A stretch of 32,973 nucleotides of DNA from SIG701 sp045539595. Its GTDB lineage: Bacteria; Bacillota; Clostridia; Oscillospirales; CAG-272. The stretch lies in assembly GCA_045539595.1 (NCBI GenBank), contig JAZQFQ010000010.1, positions 1 to 32,973 on the forward strand. Reading direction: 5' to 3'. Under the pieces are notes generated by a model that was given only the letters and a program-made list of their open reading frames with translations, had not been told where the DNA came from and did no database searches. Numbering within the stretch: position 1 is the first letter of the stretch; each line of letters opens with the position of its first letter. Made by a program: the position numbers and the translations under genes. Positions 7,664 to 14,446 of the stretch are shown piece by piece.

Positions 7664-8584
7664 TTAACCGAAAAGATGTCTGCATGCCACCAACAGGACA
7701 CTGAGCCCAATGGCGGCCAGGGTGATGTACACCACGCCCTTATCAAATGTTGCCTTTAGATTCGGGCGCAGCTGACGGATTTTCCGCAATCCGTAATATG
7801 GAAAGTGCTGAATCTCCGTGGTAAACTCTTTCCCAAATTGCTTTTTACGCAAAACACAAAGACGACACCACCTCCGATTGTGCCTGGCAGGCAGTTCGGC
7901 AATATAGTTGACGCTTTGAATTTCATCCCAGGAGATCATCTCATTCTCCGTGCAAATACCATCCTCACTCAACGTACAGACGATTCTTCCAATGAAAAAT
8001 CGGTTCAGAATCGACAAAATAATGAGCGGCGACAACAAAACAACGCCAACAGGGATAGAAGCCAGCGTTTCCTCCAGCGGATATCGGGGATCTCCCCACG
8101 TTGCGCATAACAGGATCAAATATACCAGCAGGACACCTCCAGCTACTGTATACATATACGAATTAAAGTATTGCATGCGGATATCTGTACCGGAGACAGT
8201 TGACAGCTTGTATCCATCCTTGCGGGGAGATCTGCCTTTGATTGCAGCACAAAAACCGACTATGTTTTCTGCCTGACAATCCAGCTTGCGCATCCGTGCC
8301 GGCGCCTGAATACGGATGGGCTCGTGATCCTCAAAGCTGATATCGATGGTATATCCCAAGCGTTTTTTGATTTTAACCGATGCGATGTTGAGCGGGATGC
8401 GATCGTGACAAATCATATACTCACCGCTCATCCGCGCGATCAAGAGGAAATTCTCCGTCAATCCGAGGAAGGCGGCATGGTACACATCATCGTCGCGAAT
8501 CATGCAGCTGATCGGGTACAAAAGAGTTTCCCTATGGGGCAGTAATTTCTTCAGAGAGCGCATCATAAGCTCTTTGCTGTCCAT
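7664..8584 (-). CDS. Unknown membrane protein with PH-like soluble segments
   Basis: 306 residues from the chosen start. AGGAG lies 9 bases before this ATG; an in-frame ATG 42 bases further upstream would overlap the previous gene and has no such site. The N-terminal 130 residues are soluble and include LYPISCMIRDDDVYHAAF and LTENFLLIARM, a pattern like bacterial PH (YokE-like) domains. Two membrane segments follow at about 145-162 and 176-198. A second soluble part has EDGICTENEMISWDEIQSV, which resembles the YcxB-type PH motif in which a tryptophan precedes D/E-E-I. A last membrane segment is near 284-303. The PH comparison is from pattern memory only. It is the last gene of a four-gene minus-strand run headed at 10306. 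Confidence 0.7.
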   Translation of the reverse strand: MDSKELMMRSLKKLLPHRETLLYPISCMIRDDDVYHAAFLGLTENFLLIARMSGEYMICHDRIPLNIASVKIKKRLGYTIDISFEDHEPIRIQAPARMRKLDCQAENIVGFCAAIKGRSPRKDGYKLSTVSGTDIRMQYFNSYMYTVAGGVLLVYLILLCATWGDPRYPLEETLASIPVGVVLLSPLIILSILNRFFIGRIVCTLSEDGICTENEMISWDEIQSVNYIAELPARHNRRWCRLCVLRKKQFGKEFTTEIQHFPYYGLRKIRQLRPNLKATFDKGVVYITLAAIGLSVLLVACRHLFG

Positions 8585-8603
8585 AAATGCTGTCTCCTGT
8601 TCT

Positions 8604-8867
8604 TTACGAAAAAGAATGCCACACAATATCCGGATAGCGCATTTCGGCCATGGTTTTGCACCACTCCACCGCCGGAAAACAGTGGTCGGCGATTACTGCG
8701 TACGCGGCATCACACAACATCAGATAGTATGCGGGATCGCCCGGCTTCTGCGCGATGGCAAGGTAAGAGATGGCGCGGTCACTCTTCCCCTCCTCCTCCA
8801 ACGGACCAAAATCGGCTTTATCCGTAAAGTGAAGCACTTTGGCTCCGTCCAGTTCTTCCGGAAACAT
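8604..8867 (-). CDS. Small hypothetical protein
   Basis: 87 residues starting MFPEELDGAKVLHFTDKAD, soluble, acidic in the first half, with a C-terminal CFPAVEWCKTMAEMRYPDI segment. I do not recognise a family. The ATG at 8867 has GGAGG 7 bases upstream. An alternative ATG at 8873 overlaps the stop of the FliB-like gene (ATGA) but sits too close to that site. Its position directly behind the cysteine-cluster protein, with no real gap, suggests the two are made together and may interact. Confidence 0.7.
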   Translation of the reverse strand: MFPEELDGAKVLHFTDKADFGPLEEEGKSDRAISYLAIAQKPGDPAYYLMLCDAAYAVIADHCFPAVEWCKTMAEMRYPDIVWHSFS

Positions 8868-8869
8868 AT

Positions 8870-9790
8870 TCATTCCTCCATCTCAAACGAAAATTCAAAC
8901 AGGATCGCGTCGGTGTTCTCCTCGGAATACTCGATTTCCTCGGAAAGGATCCGGGCAAGGCGGACAAAATCGGTCATGCCCTGCACATCGTCGGTTCTTG
9001 CCATGGATGCAAGCAGCCGTTCACAGAACAGACTGAAGCCCAGCGCCACGCGGAACTCCTGCTCATCCCGCACGCCCGATCCGTGACGATACAGGAAATA
9101 GGCCAATGCGCGCTCCAGCGTTTTTTCCCATTCGATCGGTGTGGATACATCCGACGAATAGCAACTGAAGCACTGCCTATGTGATTCGTCCAGATATTCC
9201 AGGGAAGACAGGATACTTCTCCATTCGTCATCGGGAAGAATGCTCGGCGAAACATGATACGCAGAGCCTATCCGGGCCAATCGTTCCGAGTATGAAACGG
9301 ATCCATCCGCCAGAATGGAATAGATTCTTGCCCGATGGGTAGGTGCATCAAAGTTTATCGACGGAACATCGTCTGCGATTTCGCCGACTTCCACTATCGC
9401 GGCATAAGAATCCGACGACAAAATCACGCGGCAGGCCTCCTCGCAGGCCATGCCCAGGCCGAGCTCTTTCCCGCGGGATGTATCGTTGTAAAACCGAGGA
9501 TGCTCCCGGCAGATATCGCACAGATATCCATCCCCCAGGGAGGAGATAATACGGCACAATCCCCGCTCGTCCAAGTGGGGACACCGCTCCCCGGCGGCCA
9601 GACGGAAATGAGGCGTATCCGTCTCATCGATGGTCTTGATGATCCGACCGCCATACCCGTCCGTCAGTGATCTGTATTTCCGCATCGTGTCGGGATCGAT
9701 GTCGATTTCCCAGCCGATGCAGCAGTTGTGGGTGCACTTATCGGCGATGCATGCGAATTGTCTGTAGTATTCGGGTGCGTACAGTTTCAT
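8870..9790 (-). CDS. FliB-like cysteine-cluster protein (flagellin lysine-N-methylase family)
   Basis: 306 residues. The N-terminal part has the family cysteine signature C-x5-C-x3-CC-x-GWEIDID (residues about 12-30), then CPHLDERGLCRI near 70-82 and LCDICREHPRF near 90-103. These define the CxxCxxCC/FliB group, named for Salmonella flagellin lysine methylation, and imply a metal or Fe-S cluster. It is shorter than enterobacterial FliB (about 400 residues) and the C-terminal half is poorly conserved. The start at 9790 has GAGGAG four bases upstream; an ATG at 9802 is the alternative. No flagellin or other flagellar gene lies in the window, so the named methylase role is only a family label. 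It sits between an upstream membrane protein and a downstream small unknown on the same strand. Confidence 0.75.
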   Translation of the reverse strand: MKLYAPEYYRQFACIADKCTHNCCIGWEIDIDPDTMRKYRSLTDGYGGRIIKTIDETDTPHFRLAAGERCPHLDERGLCRIISSLGDGYLCDICREHPRFYNDTSRGKELGLGMACEEACRVILSSDSYAAIVEVGEIADDVPSINFDAPTHRARIYSILADGSVSYSERLARIGSAYHVSPSILPDDEWRSILSSLEYLDESHRQCFSCYSSDVSTPIEWEKTLERALAYFLYRHGSGVRDEQEFRVALGFSLFCERLLASMARTDDVQGMTDFVRLARILSEEIEYSEENTDAILFEFSFEMEE

Positions 9791-9808
9791 TGTGCTCCTC
9801 ATGCGGTC

Positions 9809-10306
9809 TTACAGCGATTTTCCCTCATGGACAATAGTCGTGCTGACGCGTCCTACGGCGTCAAAATACGCGCGTGCCTTTTTGTTCAGGATGATGAGAA
9901 CGAATACAACGATCTGAATCAGCGAAGCCAGCACAAACGCCGCCGCATACACGCGGATGATCGTATAATACTCATCAGACATCAGTACCTCAAAACTGCC
10001 GGATGTAAAGCACTGATACAGCATTAGGAGTCCGCCGGCGATCGGAAGGATCGCAAACATTTTCACGCCAGAATAGGCGGCGTACGCAAAAAATACACTC
10101 ACAAGAAACCCGATCAAATTCGCAGGCGAAAATGCCCAAAAGTCCTGGAAAATGCAGATAAAATCAACAACATGGAACAGCACGCGGGATGCCAGCCACA
10201 CGATCAGAGCATAGCCTATCCAGCGTTTCCCGGCGAGGATATCCGAGTTCTTCTCAATCTCCCGCGTCATCAGCTCGGTTTTACGTTGTTTCATTTCGTT
10301 AGCCAT
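9809..10306 (-). CDS. Unknown four-helix membrane protein
   Basis: 165 residues starting at the third of three consecutive ATG codons, which has AAAGGTGG 7 bases upstream. The N-terminal 25 residues are charged (EMKQRKTELMTREIEKNSD). Hydrophobic stretches follow near 27-48, 60-80, 84-104 and 117-140, then a basic tail (NKKARAYFDAVGRV). I do not recognise a family. It is the first gene behind a consensus TTGACA-17-TATAAT promoter and ends 18 bases before the FliB-like gene start. Confidence 0.7.
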   Translation of the reverse strand: MANEMKQRKTELMTREIEKNSDILAGKRWIGYALIVWLASRVLFHVVDFICIFQDFWAFSPANLIGFLVSVFFAYAAYSGVKMFAILPIAGGLLMLYQCFTSGSFEVLMSDEYYTIIRVYAAAFVLASLIQIVVFVLIILNKKARAYFDAVGRVSTTIVHEGKSL

Positions 10307-10330
10307 CATCATACCACCTTTCTTTTTCCC

Positions 10331-10359
10331 ATTATATCACACTCACACCGGGGTGTCAA
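10331..10359 (-). promoter_or_regulatory. Consensus sigma-A promoter for the 10306-7664 operon
   Basis: On the minus strand, TTGACA (10354-10359), a 17-base spacer and TATAAT (10331-10336), a perfect match to the housekeeping consensus, about 25 bases upstream of the first gene. Confidence 0.88.
10345..10356. promoter_or_regulatory. Candidate operator palindrome inside the promoter spacer
   Basis: Perfect palindrome ACACC-GG-GGTGT that covers part of the spacer and the first half of the -35 box of the minus-strand promoter. A protein bound here would block the promoter. The nadE -35 box starts 27 bases away on the other side. No regulator is known for it. Confidence 0.35.
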
Positions 10360-10382
10360 TTTGGTTTAATGAGTGATGCGGC

Positions 10383-10411
10383 TTGACAGAATGTATTTTT
10401 TTATGTAAAAT
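10383..10411 (+). promoter_or_regulatory. Promoter of nadE
   Basis: TTGACA (10383-10388), 17-base spacer, TAAAAT (10406-10411), 44 bases before the nadE start. It is back-to-back with the minus-strand promoter. Confidence 0.85.
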
Positions 10412-10454
10412 GAGTACATTCATAATGTTGTACATCGGAGTAAGGAGACGAGAT

Positions 10455-11189
10455 ATGTTTGATGCACAGAAAGTAAAAGACGCTTGCGTGAAATGGATAA
10501 AGGAGTTTTTTGAAAATAACGGCCCCGGATGCAACGCAGTCATCGGTATTTCCGGCGGTAAGGACAGTTCCGTAGCGGCGGCTCTTTGTGTGGAAGCGCT
10601 TGGTTCCGATCGCGTGATCGGCGTTCTGATGCCCAAGGGGGAGCAGCACGACATTGACTGCGCCTACAAGCTGGTGAACCATCTGGGTATCAGGCACTAT
10701 GTAGTCAACATCAAGGATGCGGTGGACGGACTTCTGGAAAATCTGCCCAAGGATTTACCGCTCACAGAACAAACGATGAATAATATCCCGCCCCGTGTAC
10801 GGATGACCACCCTGTACGCAGTGTCCCAAAGCTGCAACGGGCGCGTGGTGAATACCTGCAATCTGTCCGAGGATTGGGTTGGCTATTCCACCCGCTACGG
10901 CGATTCTGTCGGCGATTTCAGTCCGCTCTCTCGCCTGACTGTACAGGAGGTCAAAGAGATCGGTTATTTGCTGGGGCTGCCCCGTGATCTTGTAGACAAG
11001 ACGCCCATCGACGGTCTGTGCGGCAAAACAGACGAAGACAATCTGGGCTTCACCTATGCGGAGTTGGATCGGTACATCCGCACCGGCGAGATTGAGGATC
11101 CGGAAAAGAAGGCAATCATCGACCGCAAGCACAAGATGAATCTGTTCAAGCTGGAGCTGATGCCCTGCTTTGAGCCGGAACTGGAGTAA
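10455..11189 (+). CDS. nadE: NAD synthetase, ammonia-dependent type
   Basis: Catalyses the last step of NAD synthesis, ATP-dependent amidation of nicotinate adenine dinucleotide. It is an adenine-nucleotide alpha-hydrolase fold with the P-loop GISGGKDSSVAAAL near residues 34-47, and conserved LSEDWVGYSTRYGDSVGDFSP near 140-160, followed by KTPIDGLCGKTDEDNLGFTY. The length of 244 residues, with no N-terminal nitrilase-like glutaminase domain, means it uses free ammonia or an external amide donor. The start chosen has AAGGAG 7 bases upstream and gives the usual N-terminus; an in-frame ATG-like extension to 10383 would run through the promoter. The gene stands alone with its own promoter and terminator. 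Confidence 0.93.
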   Translation: MFDAQKVKDACVKWIKEFFENNGPGCNAVIGISGGKDSSVAAALCVEALGSDRVIGVLMPKGEQHDIDCAYKLVNHLGIRHYVVNIKDAVDGLLENLPKDLPLTEQTMNNIPPRVRMTTLYAVSQSCNGRVVNTCNLSEDWVGYSTRYGDSVGDFSPLSRLTVQEVKEIGYLLGLPRDLVDKTPIDGLCGKTDEDNLGFTYAELDRYIRTGEIEDPEKKAIIDRKHKMNLFKLELMPCFEPELE

Positions 11190-11196
11190 AGATGAG

Positions 11197-11225
11197 AAAA
11201 GGAGATCGCAGTGCGATCTCCTTTT
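11197..11225 (+). terminator. Terminator of nadE
   Basis: Perfect 13-base stem AAAAGGAGATCGC (11197-11209), loop AGT, complement ending in TTTT (11213-11225), 8 bases after the stop. The next gene (minus) ends at 11243, so it may work in both directions. Confidence 0.88.
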
Positions 11226-11242
11226 GACGTTGCAGCATTATG

Positions 11243-11761
11243 TCAGCGCGCTTCCGCATGGGAGGAGTGATATTGTTTGTCCTCCAGACGATTCAATACA
11301 TAAAGGCTGATCACATCTGCACAAAAGATGAATTGACAAACAATCACAAGAACAGAAACAGCAGCATCGCTGTTCATTTTCTTAATGAGTGCGAACACAC
11401 TGATCATGCTGCTGATACACAAGGTTATGCAATCGAGGATAACCAGAATGATAATGAACGGAAATGTCATAAATAACATAAGTCCCATCAAAAATCCGAG
11501 CGCAAAAATCAAAACATAGGACGGAATGTGTACGATTTTCAATAGCAATGCCGTTCTTCGCAAGGAACAGGCAGATTGATTTCTCGAAAAAAACATAAAA
11601 AGAATATTACACAAAACAGCCAAGACTGCACAAACCAGGCAGGAATTCATTAGGACGGTCATGACCTGATCTCTAAAATGTCCGCTCACAAAGCCATACC
11701 CCAAGCACAGACAAACAGAATATGGGAAAATAGCGGACGGAATTAATAATAATTTTTGCAT
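11243..11761 (-). CDS. Unknown multi-pass membrane protein
   Basis: 172 residues from the start with AAGGAG 8 bases upstream. It begins MQKLLLIPSAIFPYSVCL, which could be a first membrane segment, followed by hydrophobic stretches near 38-58, 77-96 (VLIFALGFLMGLMLF region), 97-125 and 133-155, so about five helices. A few charged residues lie between them (FFSRNQSACSLRR). I recognise no family. It is 33 bases downstream of the DUF218 protein on the same strand and probably shares its transcript. Confidence 0.65.
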   Translation of the reverse strand: MQKLLLIPSAIFPYSVCLCLGYGFVSGHFRDQVMTVLMNSCLVCAVLAVLCNILFMFFSRNQSACSLRRTALLLKIVHIPSYVLIFALGFLMGLMLFMTFPFIIILVILDCITLCISSMISVFALIKKMNSDAAVSVLVIVCQFIFCADVISLYVLNRLEDKQYHSSHAEAR

Positions 11762-11794
11762 ATGTTGCTCTCCTTTTCGCATTGGTACAGGCAG

Positions 11795-12556
11795 TTAGAA
11801 TAATAACAGCCTCCAATAGTTAAGAATAGCCGCGCATTCGCGCAGACAGCAAGGCACGACCAAATACCAAACGGTATTGCTGTGTGCATAGGCAACGTTC
11901 TCAAGGCCGGCGTTCCGCGCTACCATTCCCGCACGGAAGATGTGAAAATCGTTGGTGACGTAGGCAATTGAGTATTCCTCGCCCAGTCGTTCATCCAACA
12001 AAACTTTGGAAAAGGCGAAATTCTCTGCCGTGCTGGTGGACCGTTCCTCTTTTATGATGATATCTTTGGAAATCCCCCGCTCCACCAAATAGCGCTCCAT
12101 GGCAAGGGCCTCCGTAATATCCTCCTGGGGGCCTTGCCCGCCGCTGACGACAATAAGGGAATCCGGGTTCTTCTTGTGGTACGCAATGGCTGTATCCAGC
12201 CGATTGCGTAAGGTCAAACTGACGCGCTCGCCATGGATGCCTGCCCCAAGCACCAGGATCGCATCCTCATCGTAAGATGTATTATCACAGCGACCGATCA
12301 GCAAAAGAGCGCTTGCGCACACAACCACCGCCAGGATTCCGCAAAGGCAGGTGATCCACACCCATTTTGGCACGCATCGCACAATCCGGGAAAGGAAAAT
12401 TCCGCCGAAAAGGAACACCGCGCCAAGCAAAAAGGTCATAACGATGCCCACATTGAAATTGGACGCCACGGCTACGGCGATCGCGTTAAGAATGAGAAGT
12501 GGGCCCAGAATCAGAAGAACGATCTTAATAATCCGGGAAACTGTGTTATTTTTCAT
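11795..12556 (-). CDS. YdcF/SanA-type DUF218 membrane protein
   Basis: 253 residues. Three N-terminal membrane helices (about 8-30, 37-57 and 66-88) are followed by an extracytoplasmic DUF218 domain. The domain shows AILVLGAGIHGERVS near 98-112, LRNRLDTAIAYHKK, the IVVSGGQGPQEDITEA segment near 133-150, STSTAENFAFSKVLL near 170-185, and TNDFHIFRAGMVAR near 200-215. These are the conserved positions of the YdcF/SanA/ElyC group, linked to envelope or vancomycin-barrier functions in other bacteria; the biochemical activity is uncertain. The ribosome binding site (AAAAGG about 10 bases upstream) is moderate. The last 25 residues are hydrophobic and basic. Confidence 0.82.
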   Translation of the reverse strand: MKNNTVSRIIKIVLLILGPLLILNAIAVAVASNFNVGIVMTFLLGAVFLFGGIFLSRIVRCVPKWVWITCLCGILAVVVCASALLLIGRCDNTSYDEDAILVLGAGIHGERVSLTLRNRLDTAIAYHKKNPDSLIVVSGGQGPQEDITEALAMERYLVERGISKDIIIKEERSTSTAENFAFSKVLLDERLGEEYSIAYVTNDFHIFRAGMVARNAGLENVAYAHSNTVWYLVVPCCLRECAAILNYWRLLLF

Positions 12557-12647
12557 GATGTTTTTTCCTTTTGGTTTTATCCGGGTGAATGCCTATGCTT
12601 TCCAATAACACGGCATACTGCCAGTGCATTTCAAGGGTTTACGGATT

Positions 12648-12995
12648 TTATTTGCACATTTCTTCGATTTCGGCTTTTGTGTATTTCCGATATCTATTGG
12701 GTGCATACATGGATTCCGTTGTGTTTGGGATTCTTTTCATTAACTTCTCAAAACTCATATTCGCGGGCAATTTCAGCAATTCGCCCTTGCTGTTCTCGGT
12801 CTTATATGCACAGAAAATAAGCTGACGATTCTCCCAATCCATATAAAAGGAATCGGTGACCGATAACGGGTCAACATCTAAAAATGCTTCCTGGCCGTCG
12901 ATAATACTTTCGTATATGAATTCAAACAAAGCATCGGCGCCTATTTTGATAACGCGAACTTCATCGTCACTCAACGGTTGTTTTTTCTTTTTCAT
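12648..12995 (-). CDS. Small hypothetical protein
   Basis: 115 residues starting MKKKKQPLSDDEVRVIKIG, lysine-rich at the N-terminus, soluble, with SFYMDWENRQLIFCAYK near 48-65 and a basic Tyr-rich tail (YAPNRYRKYTKAEIEEM). I do not recognise a family. AGGCGG lies about 8 bases before the ATG, and a consensus-like promoter lies 22 bases upstream, which supports a real gene. Confidence 0.7.
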   Translation of the reverse strand: MKKKKQPLSDDEVRVIKIGADALFEFIYESIIDGQEAFLDVDPLSVTDSFYMDWENRQLIFCAYKTENSKGELLKLPANMSFEKLMKRIPNTTESMYAPNRYRKYTKAEIEEMCK

Positions 12996-13016
12996 ACCAC
13001 ACCGCCTTTTTGCTTC

Positions 13017-13045
13017 ATTATATCGCAAATCCGCGAACATTTCAA
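13017..13045 (-). promoter_or_regulatory. Promoter of the 12995-12648 gene
   Basis: On the minus strand, TTGAAA (13040-13045), 17-base spacer, TATAAT (13017-13022), 22 bases before the start codon. Confidence 0.8.
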
Positions 13046-13084
13046 CTGCTTCGCATCACAATCAAGTCGATAGCGGGTATATAA

Positions 13085-13115
13085 TAAAAAAATGCTTTTC
13101 GCCAAAGCGAAAAGC
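13085..13115 (-). terminator. Terminator read on the minus strand
   Basis: Perfect 9-base stem GCTTTTCGC (13094-13102), loop CAAA, GCGAAAAGC (13107-13115), with an A-rich run at 13085-13092 that gives a U-tail on the minus strand. It would stop transcripts coming from the GNAT side. Confidence 0.7.
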
Positions 13116-13121
13116 TACCGT

Positions 13122-13209
13122 ACTTCTTCACTATTCACTATTACCTATTACCTTCCAAAAGCCTACTCAGACGGATTTAGTGAAAAGTGAAGAGTTAAGA
13201 GTGAAAATG
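13122..13209. repeat. Low-complexity dispersed-repeat-like segment
   Basis: Two A/T-rich stretches: CACTATTCACTATTACC near 13130-13146 and GTGAAAAGTGAAGAGTTAAG at 13180-13199. The second reads as the partner of a TTCACT-type stretch and the two can partly pair. I recall similar sentences in intergenic regions of gut Clostridia. Without a genome search it is only a candidate dispersed repeat. Confidence 0.35.
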
Positions 13210-13210
13210 T

Positions 13211-13245
13211 AAAAACCTTCTCGAACTTCGTCCGAGAAGGTTTTT
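13211..13245. terminator. Terminator-like hairpin abutting a tRNA 3'-end copy
   Basis: AAAAACCTTCTCG (13211-13223) pairs with CGAGAAGGTTTTT (13233-13245). It touches the tRNA-like copy at 13245 in exactly the way the true tRNA-Trp touches its own terminator at 14632-14662. Confidence 0.6.
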
Positions 13246-13345
13246 GGCAAGGGCGCAAGGACTCGCCCGCCTGCGGGCGGAGCGGTGGCGCGATCTGACA
13301 GTCCCCCGGACTGTCATTCAATACGCGCCCTTCGAGTCCCTGCTT
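13245..13345. repeat. Stem-loop element with tRNA 3'-end-like terminus
   Basis: Begins with TGGCAAGGGCGCAAGGACTC (13245-13264), which matches the tRNA-Trp 3' end on the minus strand with one mismatch. It then has two perfect hairpins (CGCCCGC/GCGGGCG at 13264-13279 and TGACAGTCC/GGACTGTCA at 13296-13316) and ends with CGAGTCCCTGC (13335-13345), the imperfect reverse complement of GCAAGGACTCG at 13255-13265. It has no coding capacity. The layout suggests a small dispersed or MITE-like element derived from a tRNA end. Confidence 0.5.
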
Positions 13346-13363
13346 ACTTACACACAGACAAAA

Positions 13364-13401
13364 AAACAAAAGGAATGGCATCAGCCATCCCTCTTGTTTT
13401 T
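13364..13401. terminator. Hairpin, probable terminator
   Basis: AAAAACAAAAGGAATGGC pairs, with two mismatches, with GCCATCCCTCTTGTTTTT around an ATCA-type loop. T-rich ends on both strands allow it to end the GNAT transcript (minus). The stretch 13402-13561 beyond it holds two copies of an AAATCGATCC-type word (near 13416 and 13444) and nothing else I can name. Confidence 0.55.
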
Positions 13402-13561
13402 GGCACAACCTTTCAAAATCGATCCGTACCACAAGTTTTTTCGAAATCGATCCATGGCTTTCAGTCAGCGGATAGATTTCTCCCTTGGCGATGATGGGAG
13501 TTGCACGCGACCGCTATCTTCCGGGGTGCTGCTCCATGCTTGCAAACGAGGCTATGTAATT

Positions 13562-13990
13562 TCAAAGTACGTAACTTACAAAAGATCCTGAAATAGAGCC
13601 GTCTGGCATTTTGACTGGACTAATGGAAAATTTATTTTTCAGCCATAAGCGGTGCGATGGAAAATTGCCAATATCACAATACGCGCGGATTTGATATACT
13701 TTTTCTTCTTTTGCAATTTCTATAATTTCACTTATCATTTTGGAAGCAACACCTTGGCAACGAAGGTTTGTGTATATGACCTCAATGATATTTATAAATA
13801 TTTCATCCTGTTCAACAGGTGCAGGAATTTTTCTTTTGAAGGCCCAAAGGTATCCAACAACAGTATCTTCAATTTTGGCAACAATAAAATATCCACCATC
13901 TCGAATGACATTTTTTATGTTTGGATAATCGGTTAAAAGTTTTTGTTTTTCTGCATCTGTTCCCAAACGGATAATCATATCATATTGCAT
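13562..13990 (-). CDS. GNAT-family N-acetyltransferase
   Basis: 142-residue acetyltransferase. The central strand and acetyl-CoA loop read INIIEVIYTNLRCQGVASKM (about 67-86), in which R-x-Q-G-V/I-A is the pyrophosphate-binding motif A, then a helix (ISEIIEIAKEEK) and the motif B part YCDIGNFPSHRLWLKNKF near 103-121. The substrate is unknown. AAGGA is 8 bases before the ATG and lies within the end of the four-helix-bundle gene, so the two are likely translated together. Codons are visibly richer in A and T at third positions than in the flanking genes, which suggests transfer. Confidence 0.85.
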   Translation of the reverse strand: MQYDMIIRLGTDAEKQKLLTDYPNIKNVIRDGGYFIVAKIEDTVVGYLWAFKRKIPAPVEQDEIFINIIEVIYTNLRCQGVASKMISEIIEIAKEEKVYQIRAYCDIGNFPSHRLWLKNKFSISPVKMPDGSISGSFVSYVL

Positions 13991-13992
13991 TA

Positions 13993-14355
13993 TTATTTTC
14001 CTTTCGCAAAATTATTCTTAGCCGTTGTAATTGACTTCACCAGCAGAAATCTTATCGTAGAACACTTGCGGTCAAGTGTTCTATACCGCGCTTCATCAAT
14101 ATACTCACTTTTCAGTAGCATTTCAAGCCATTTGCTCGTTTCGTTTGTTTCTTTGAGCGAAATTTCAAGTTTTGCAATAAAGTCGGCACGACCGTGAGCA
14201 TATTTACTTTCGGCGATGTTAGCGCAAATACTTGTTGCGCTTCTTCCAATTTGATTGGAGATCACGTTTTCGTGTTTTGCGCGAAGTTCTTTTGTTAATT
14301 GCAGAACATCAACGGATAACTCCATTGAAAGATCACCGAGCTTATCTTCTCTCAC
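13993..14355 (-). CDS. Four-helix bundle protein (23S rRNA intervening-sequence protein/Avd-like family)
   Basis: 120-residue helical protein. The family core is QIGRSATSICANIAESKY (about residues 35-52), corresponding to the usual Q-x2-R-A-x2-S-I-x2-NI-AEG pattern, followed by FIAKLEISLKETNETSKWLEML near 60-81. Relatives include proteins encoded in 23S rRNA intervening sequences and the accessory variability protein (Avd) of diversity-generating retroelements, which form pentameric barrels that bind nucleic acid. Nothing else of a retroelement is present. A GTG start is used, with AAAGGCGG upstream. The stop is 2 bases before the GNAT start. Composition is AT-rich like the GNAT gene. Its own promoter lies at 14380-14408. 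Confidence 0.83.
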   Translation of the reverse strand: MREDKLGDLSMELSVDVLQLTKELRAKHENVISNQIGRSATSICANIAESKYAHGRADFIAKLEISLKETNETSKWLEMLLKSEYIDEARYRTLDRKCSTIRFLLVKSITTAKNNFAKGK

Positions 14356-14379
14356 GATATCACCGCCTTTCTTGAAATT

Positions 14380-14408
14380 ATTATATCACACTTTCGGTTA
14401 AAAATCAA
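14380..14408 (-). promoter_or_regulatory. Promoter of the four-helix bundle/GNAT pair
   Basis: On the minus strand, TTGATT (14403-14408), 17-base spacer, TATAAT (14380-14385), 25 bases before the GTG start. It lies between the hairpin array and the gene, so the array is not in this transcript. Confidence 0.75.
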
Positions 14409-14446
14409 CAATATTTCAGCGCACAAGACTATCGGTCTAATTCCGT

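Noticed and set aside
13244..13591. A 115-codon plus-strand frame through the tRNA-like element
   Set aside because: It is made of hairpin repeats and the end of the GNAT gene on the other strand, without a ribosome binding site or family character.
13993..14355. Diversity-generating retroelement, because of the Avd-like protein
   Set aside because: No reverse transcriptase, template repeat or variable repeat in the window.
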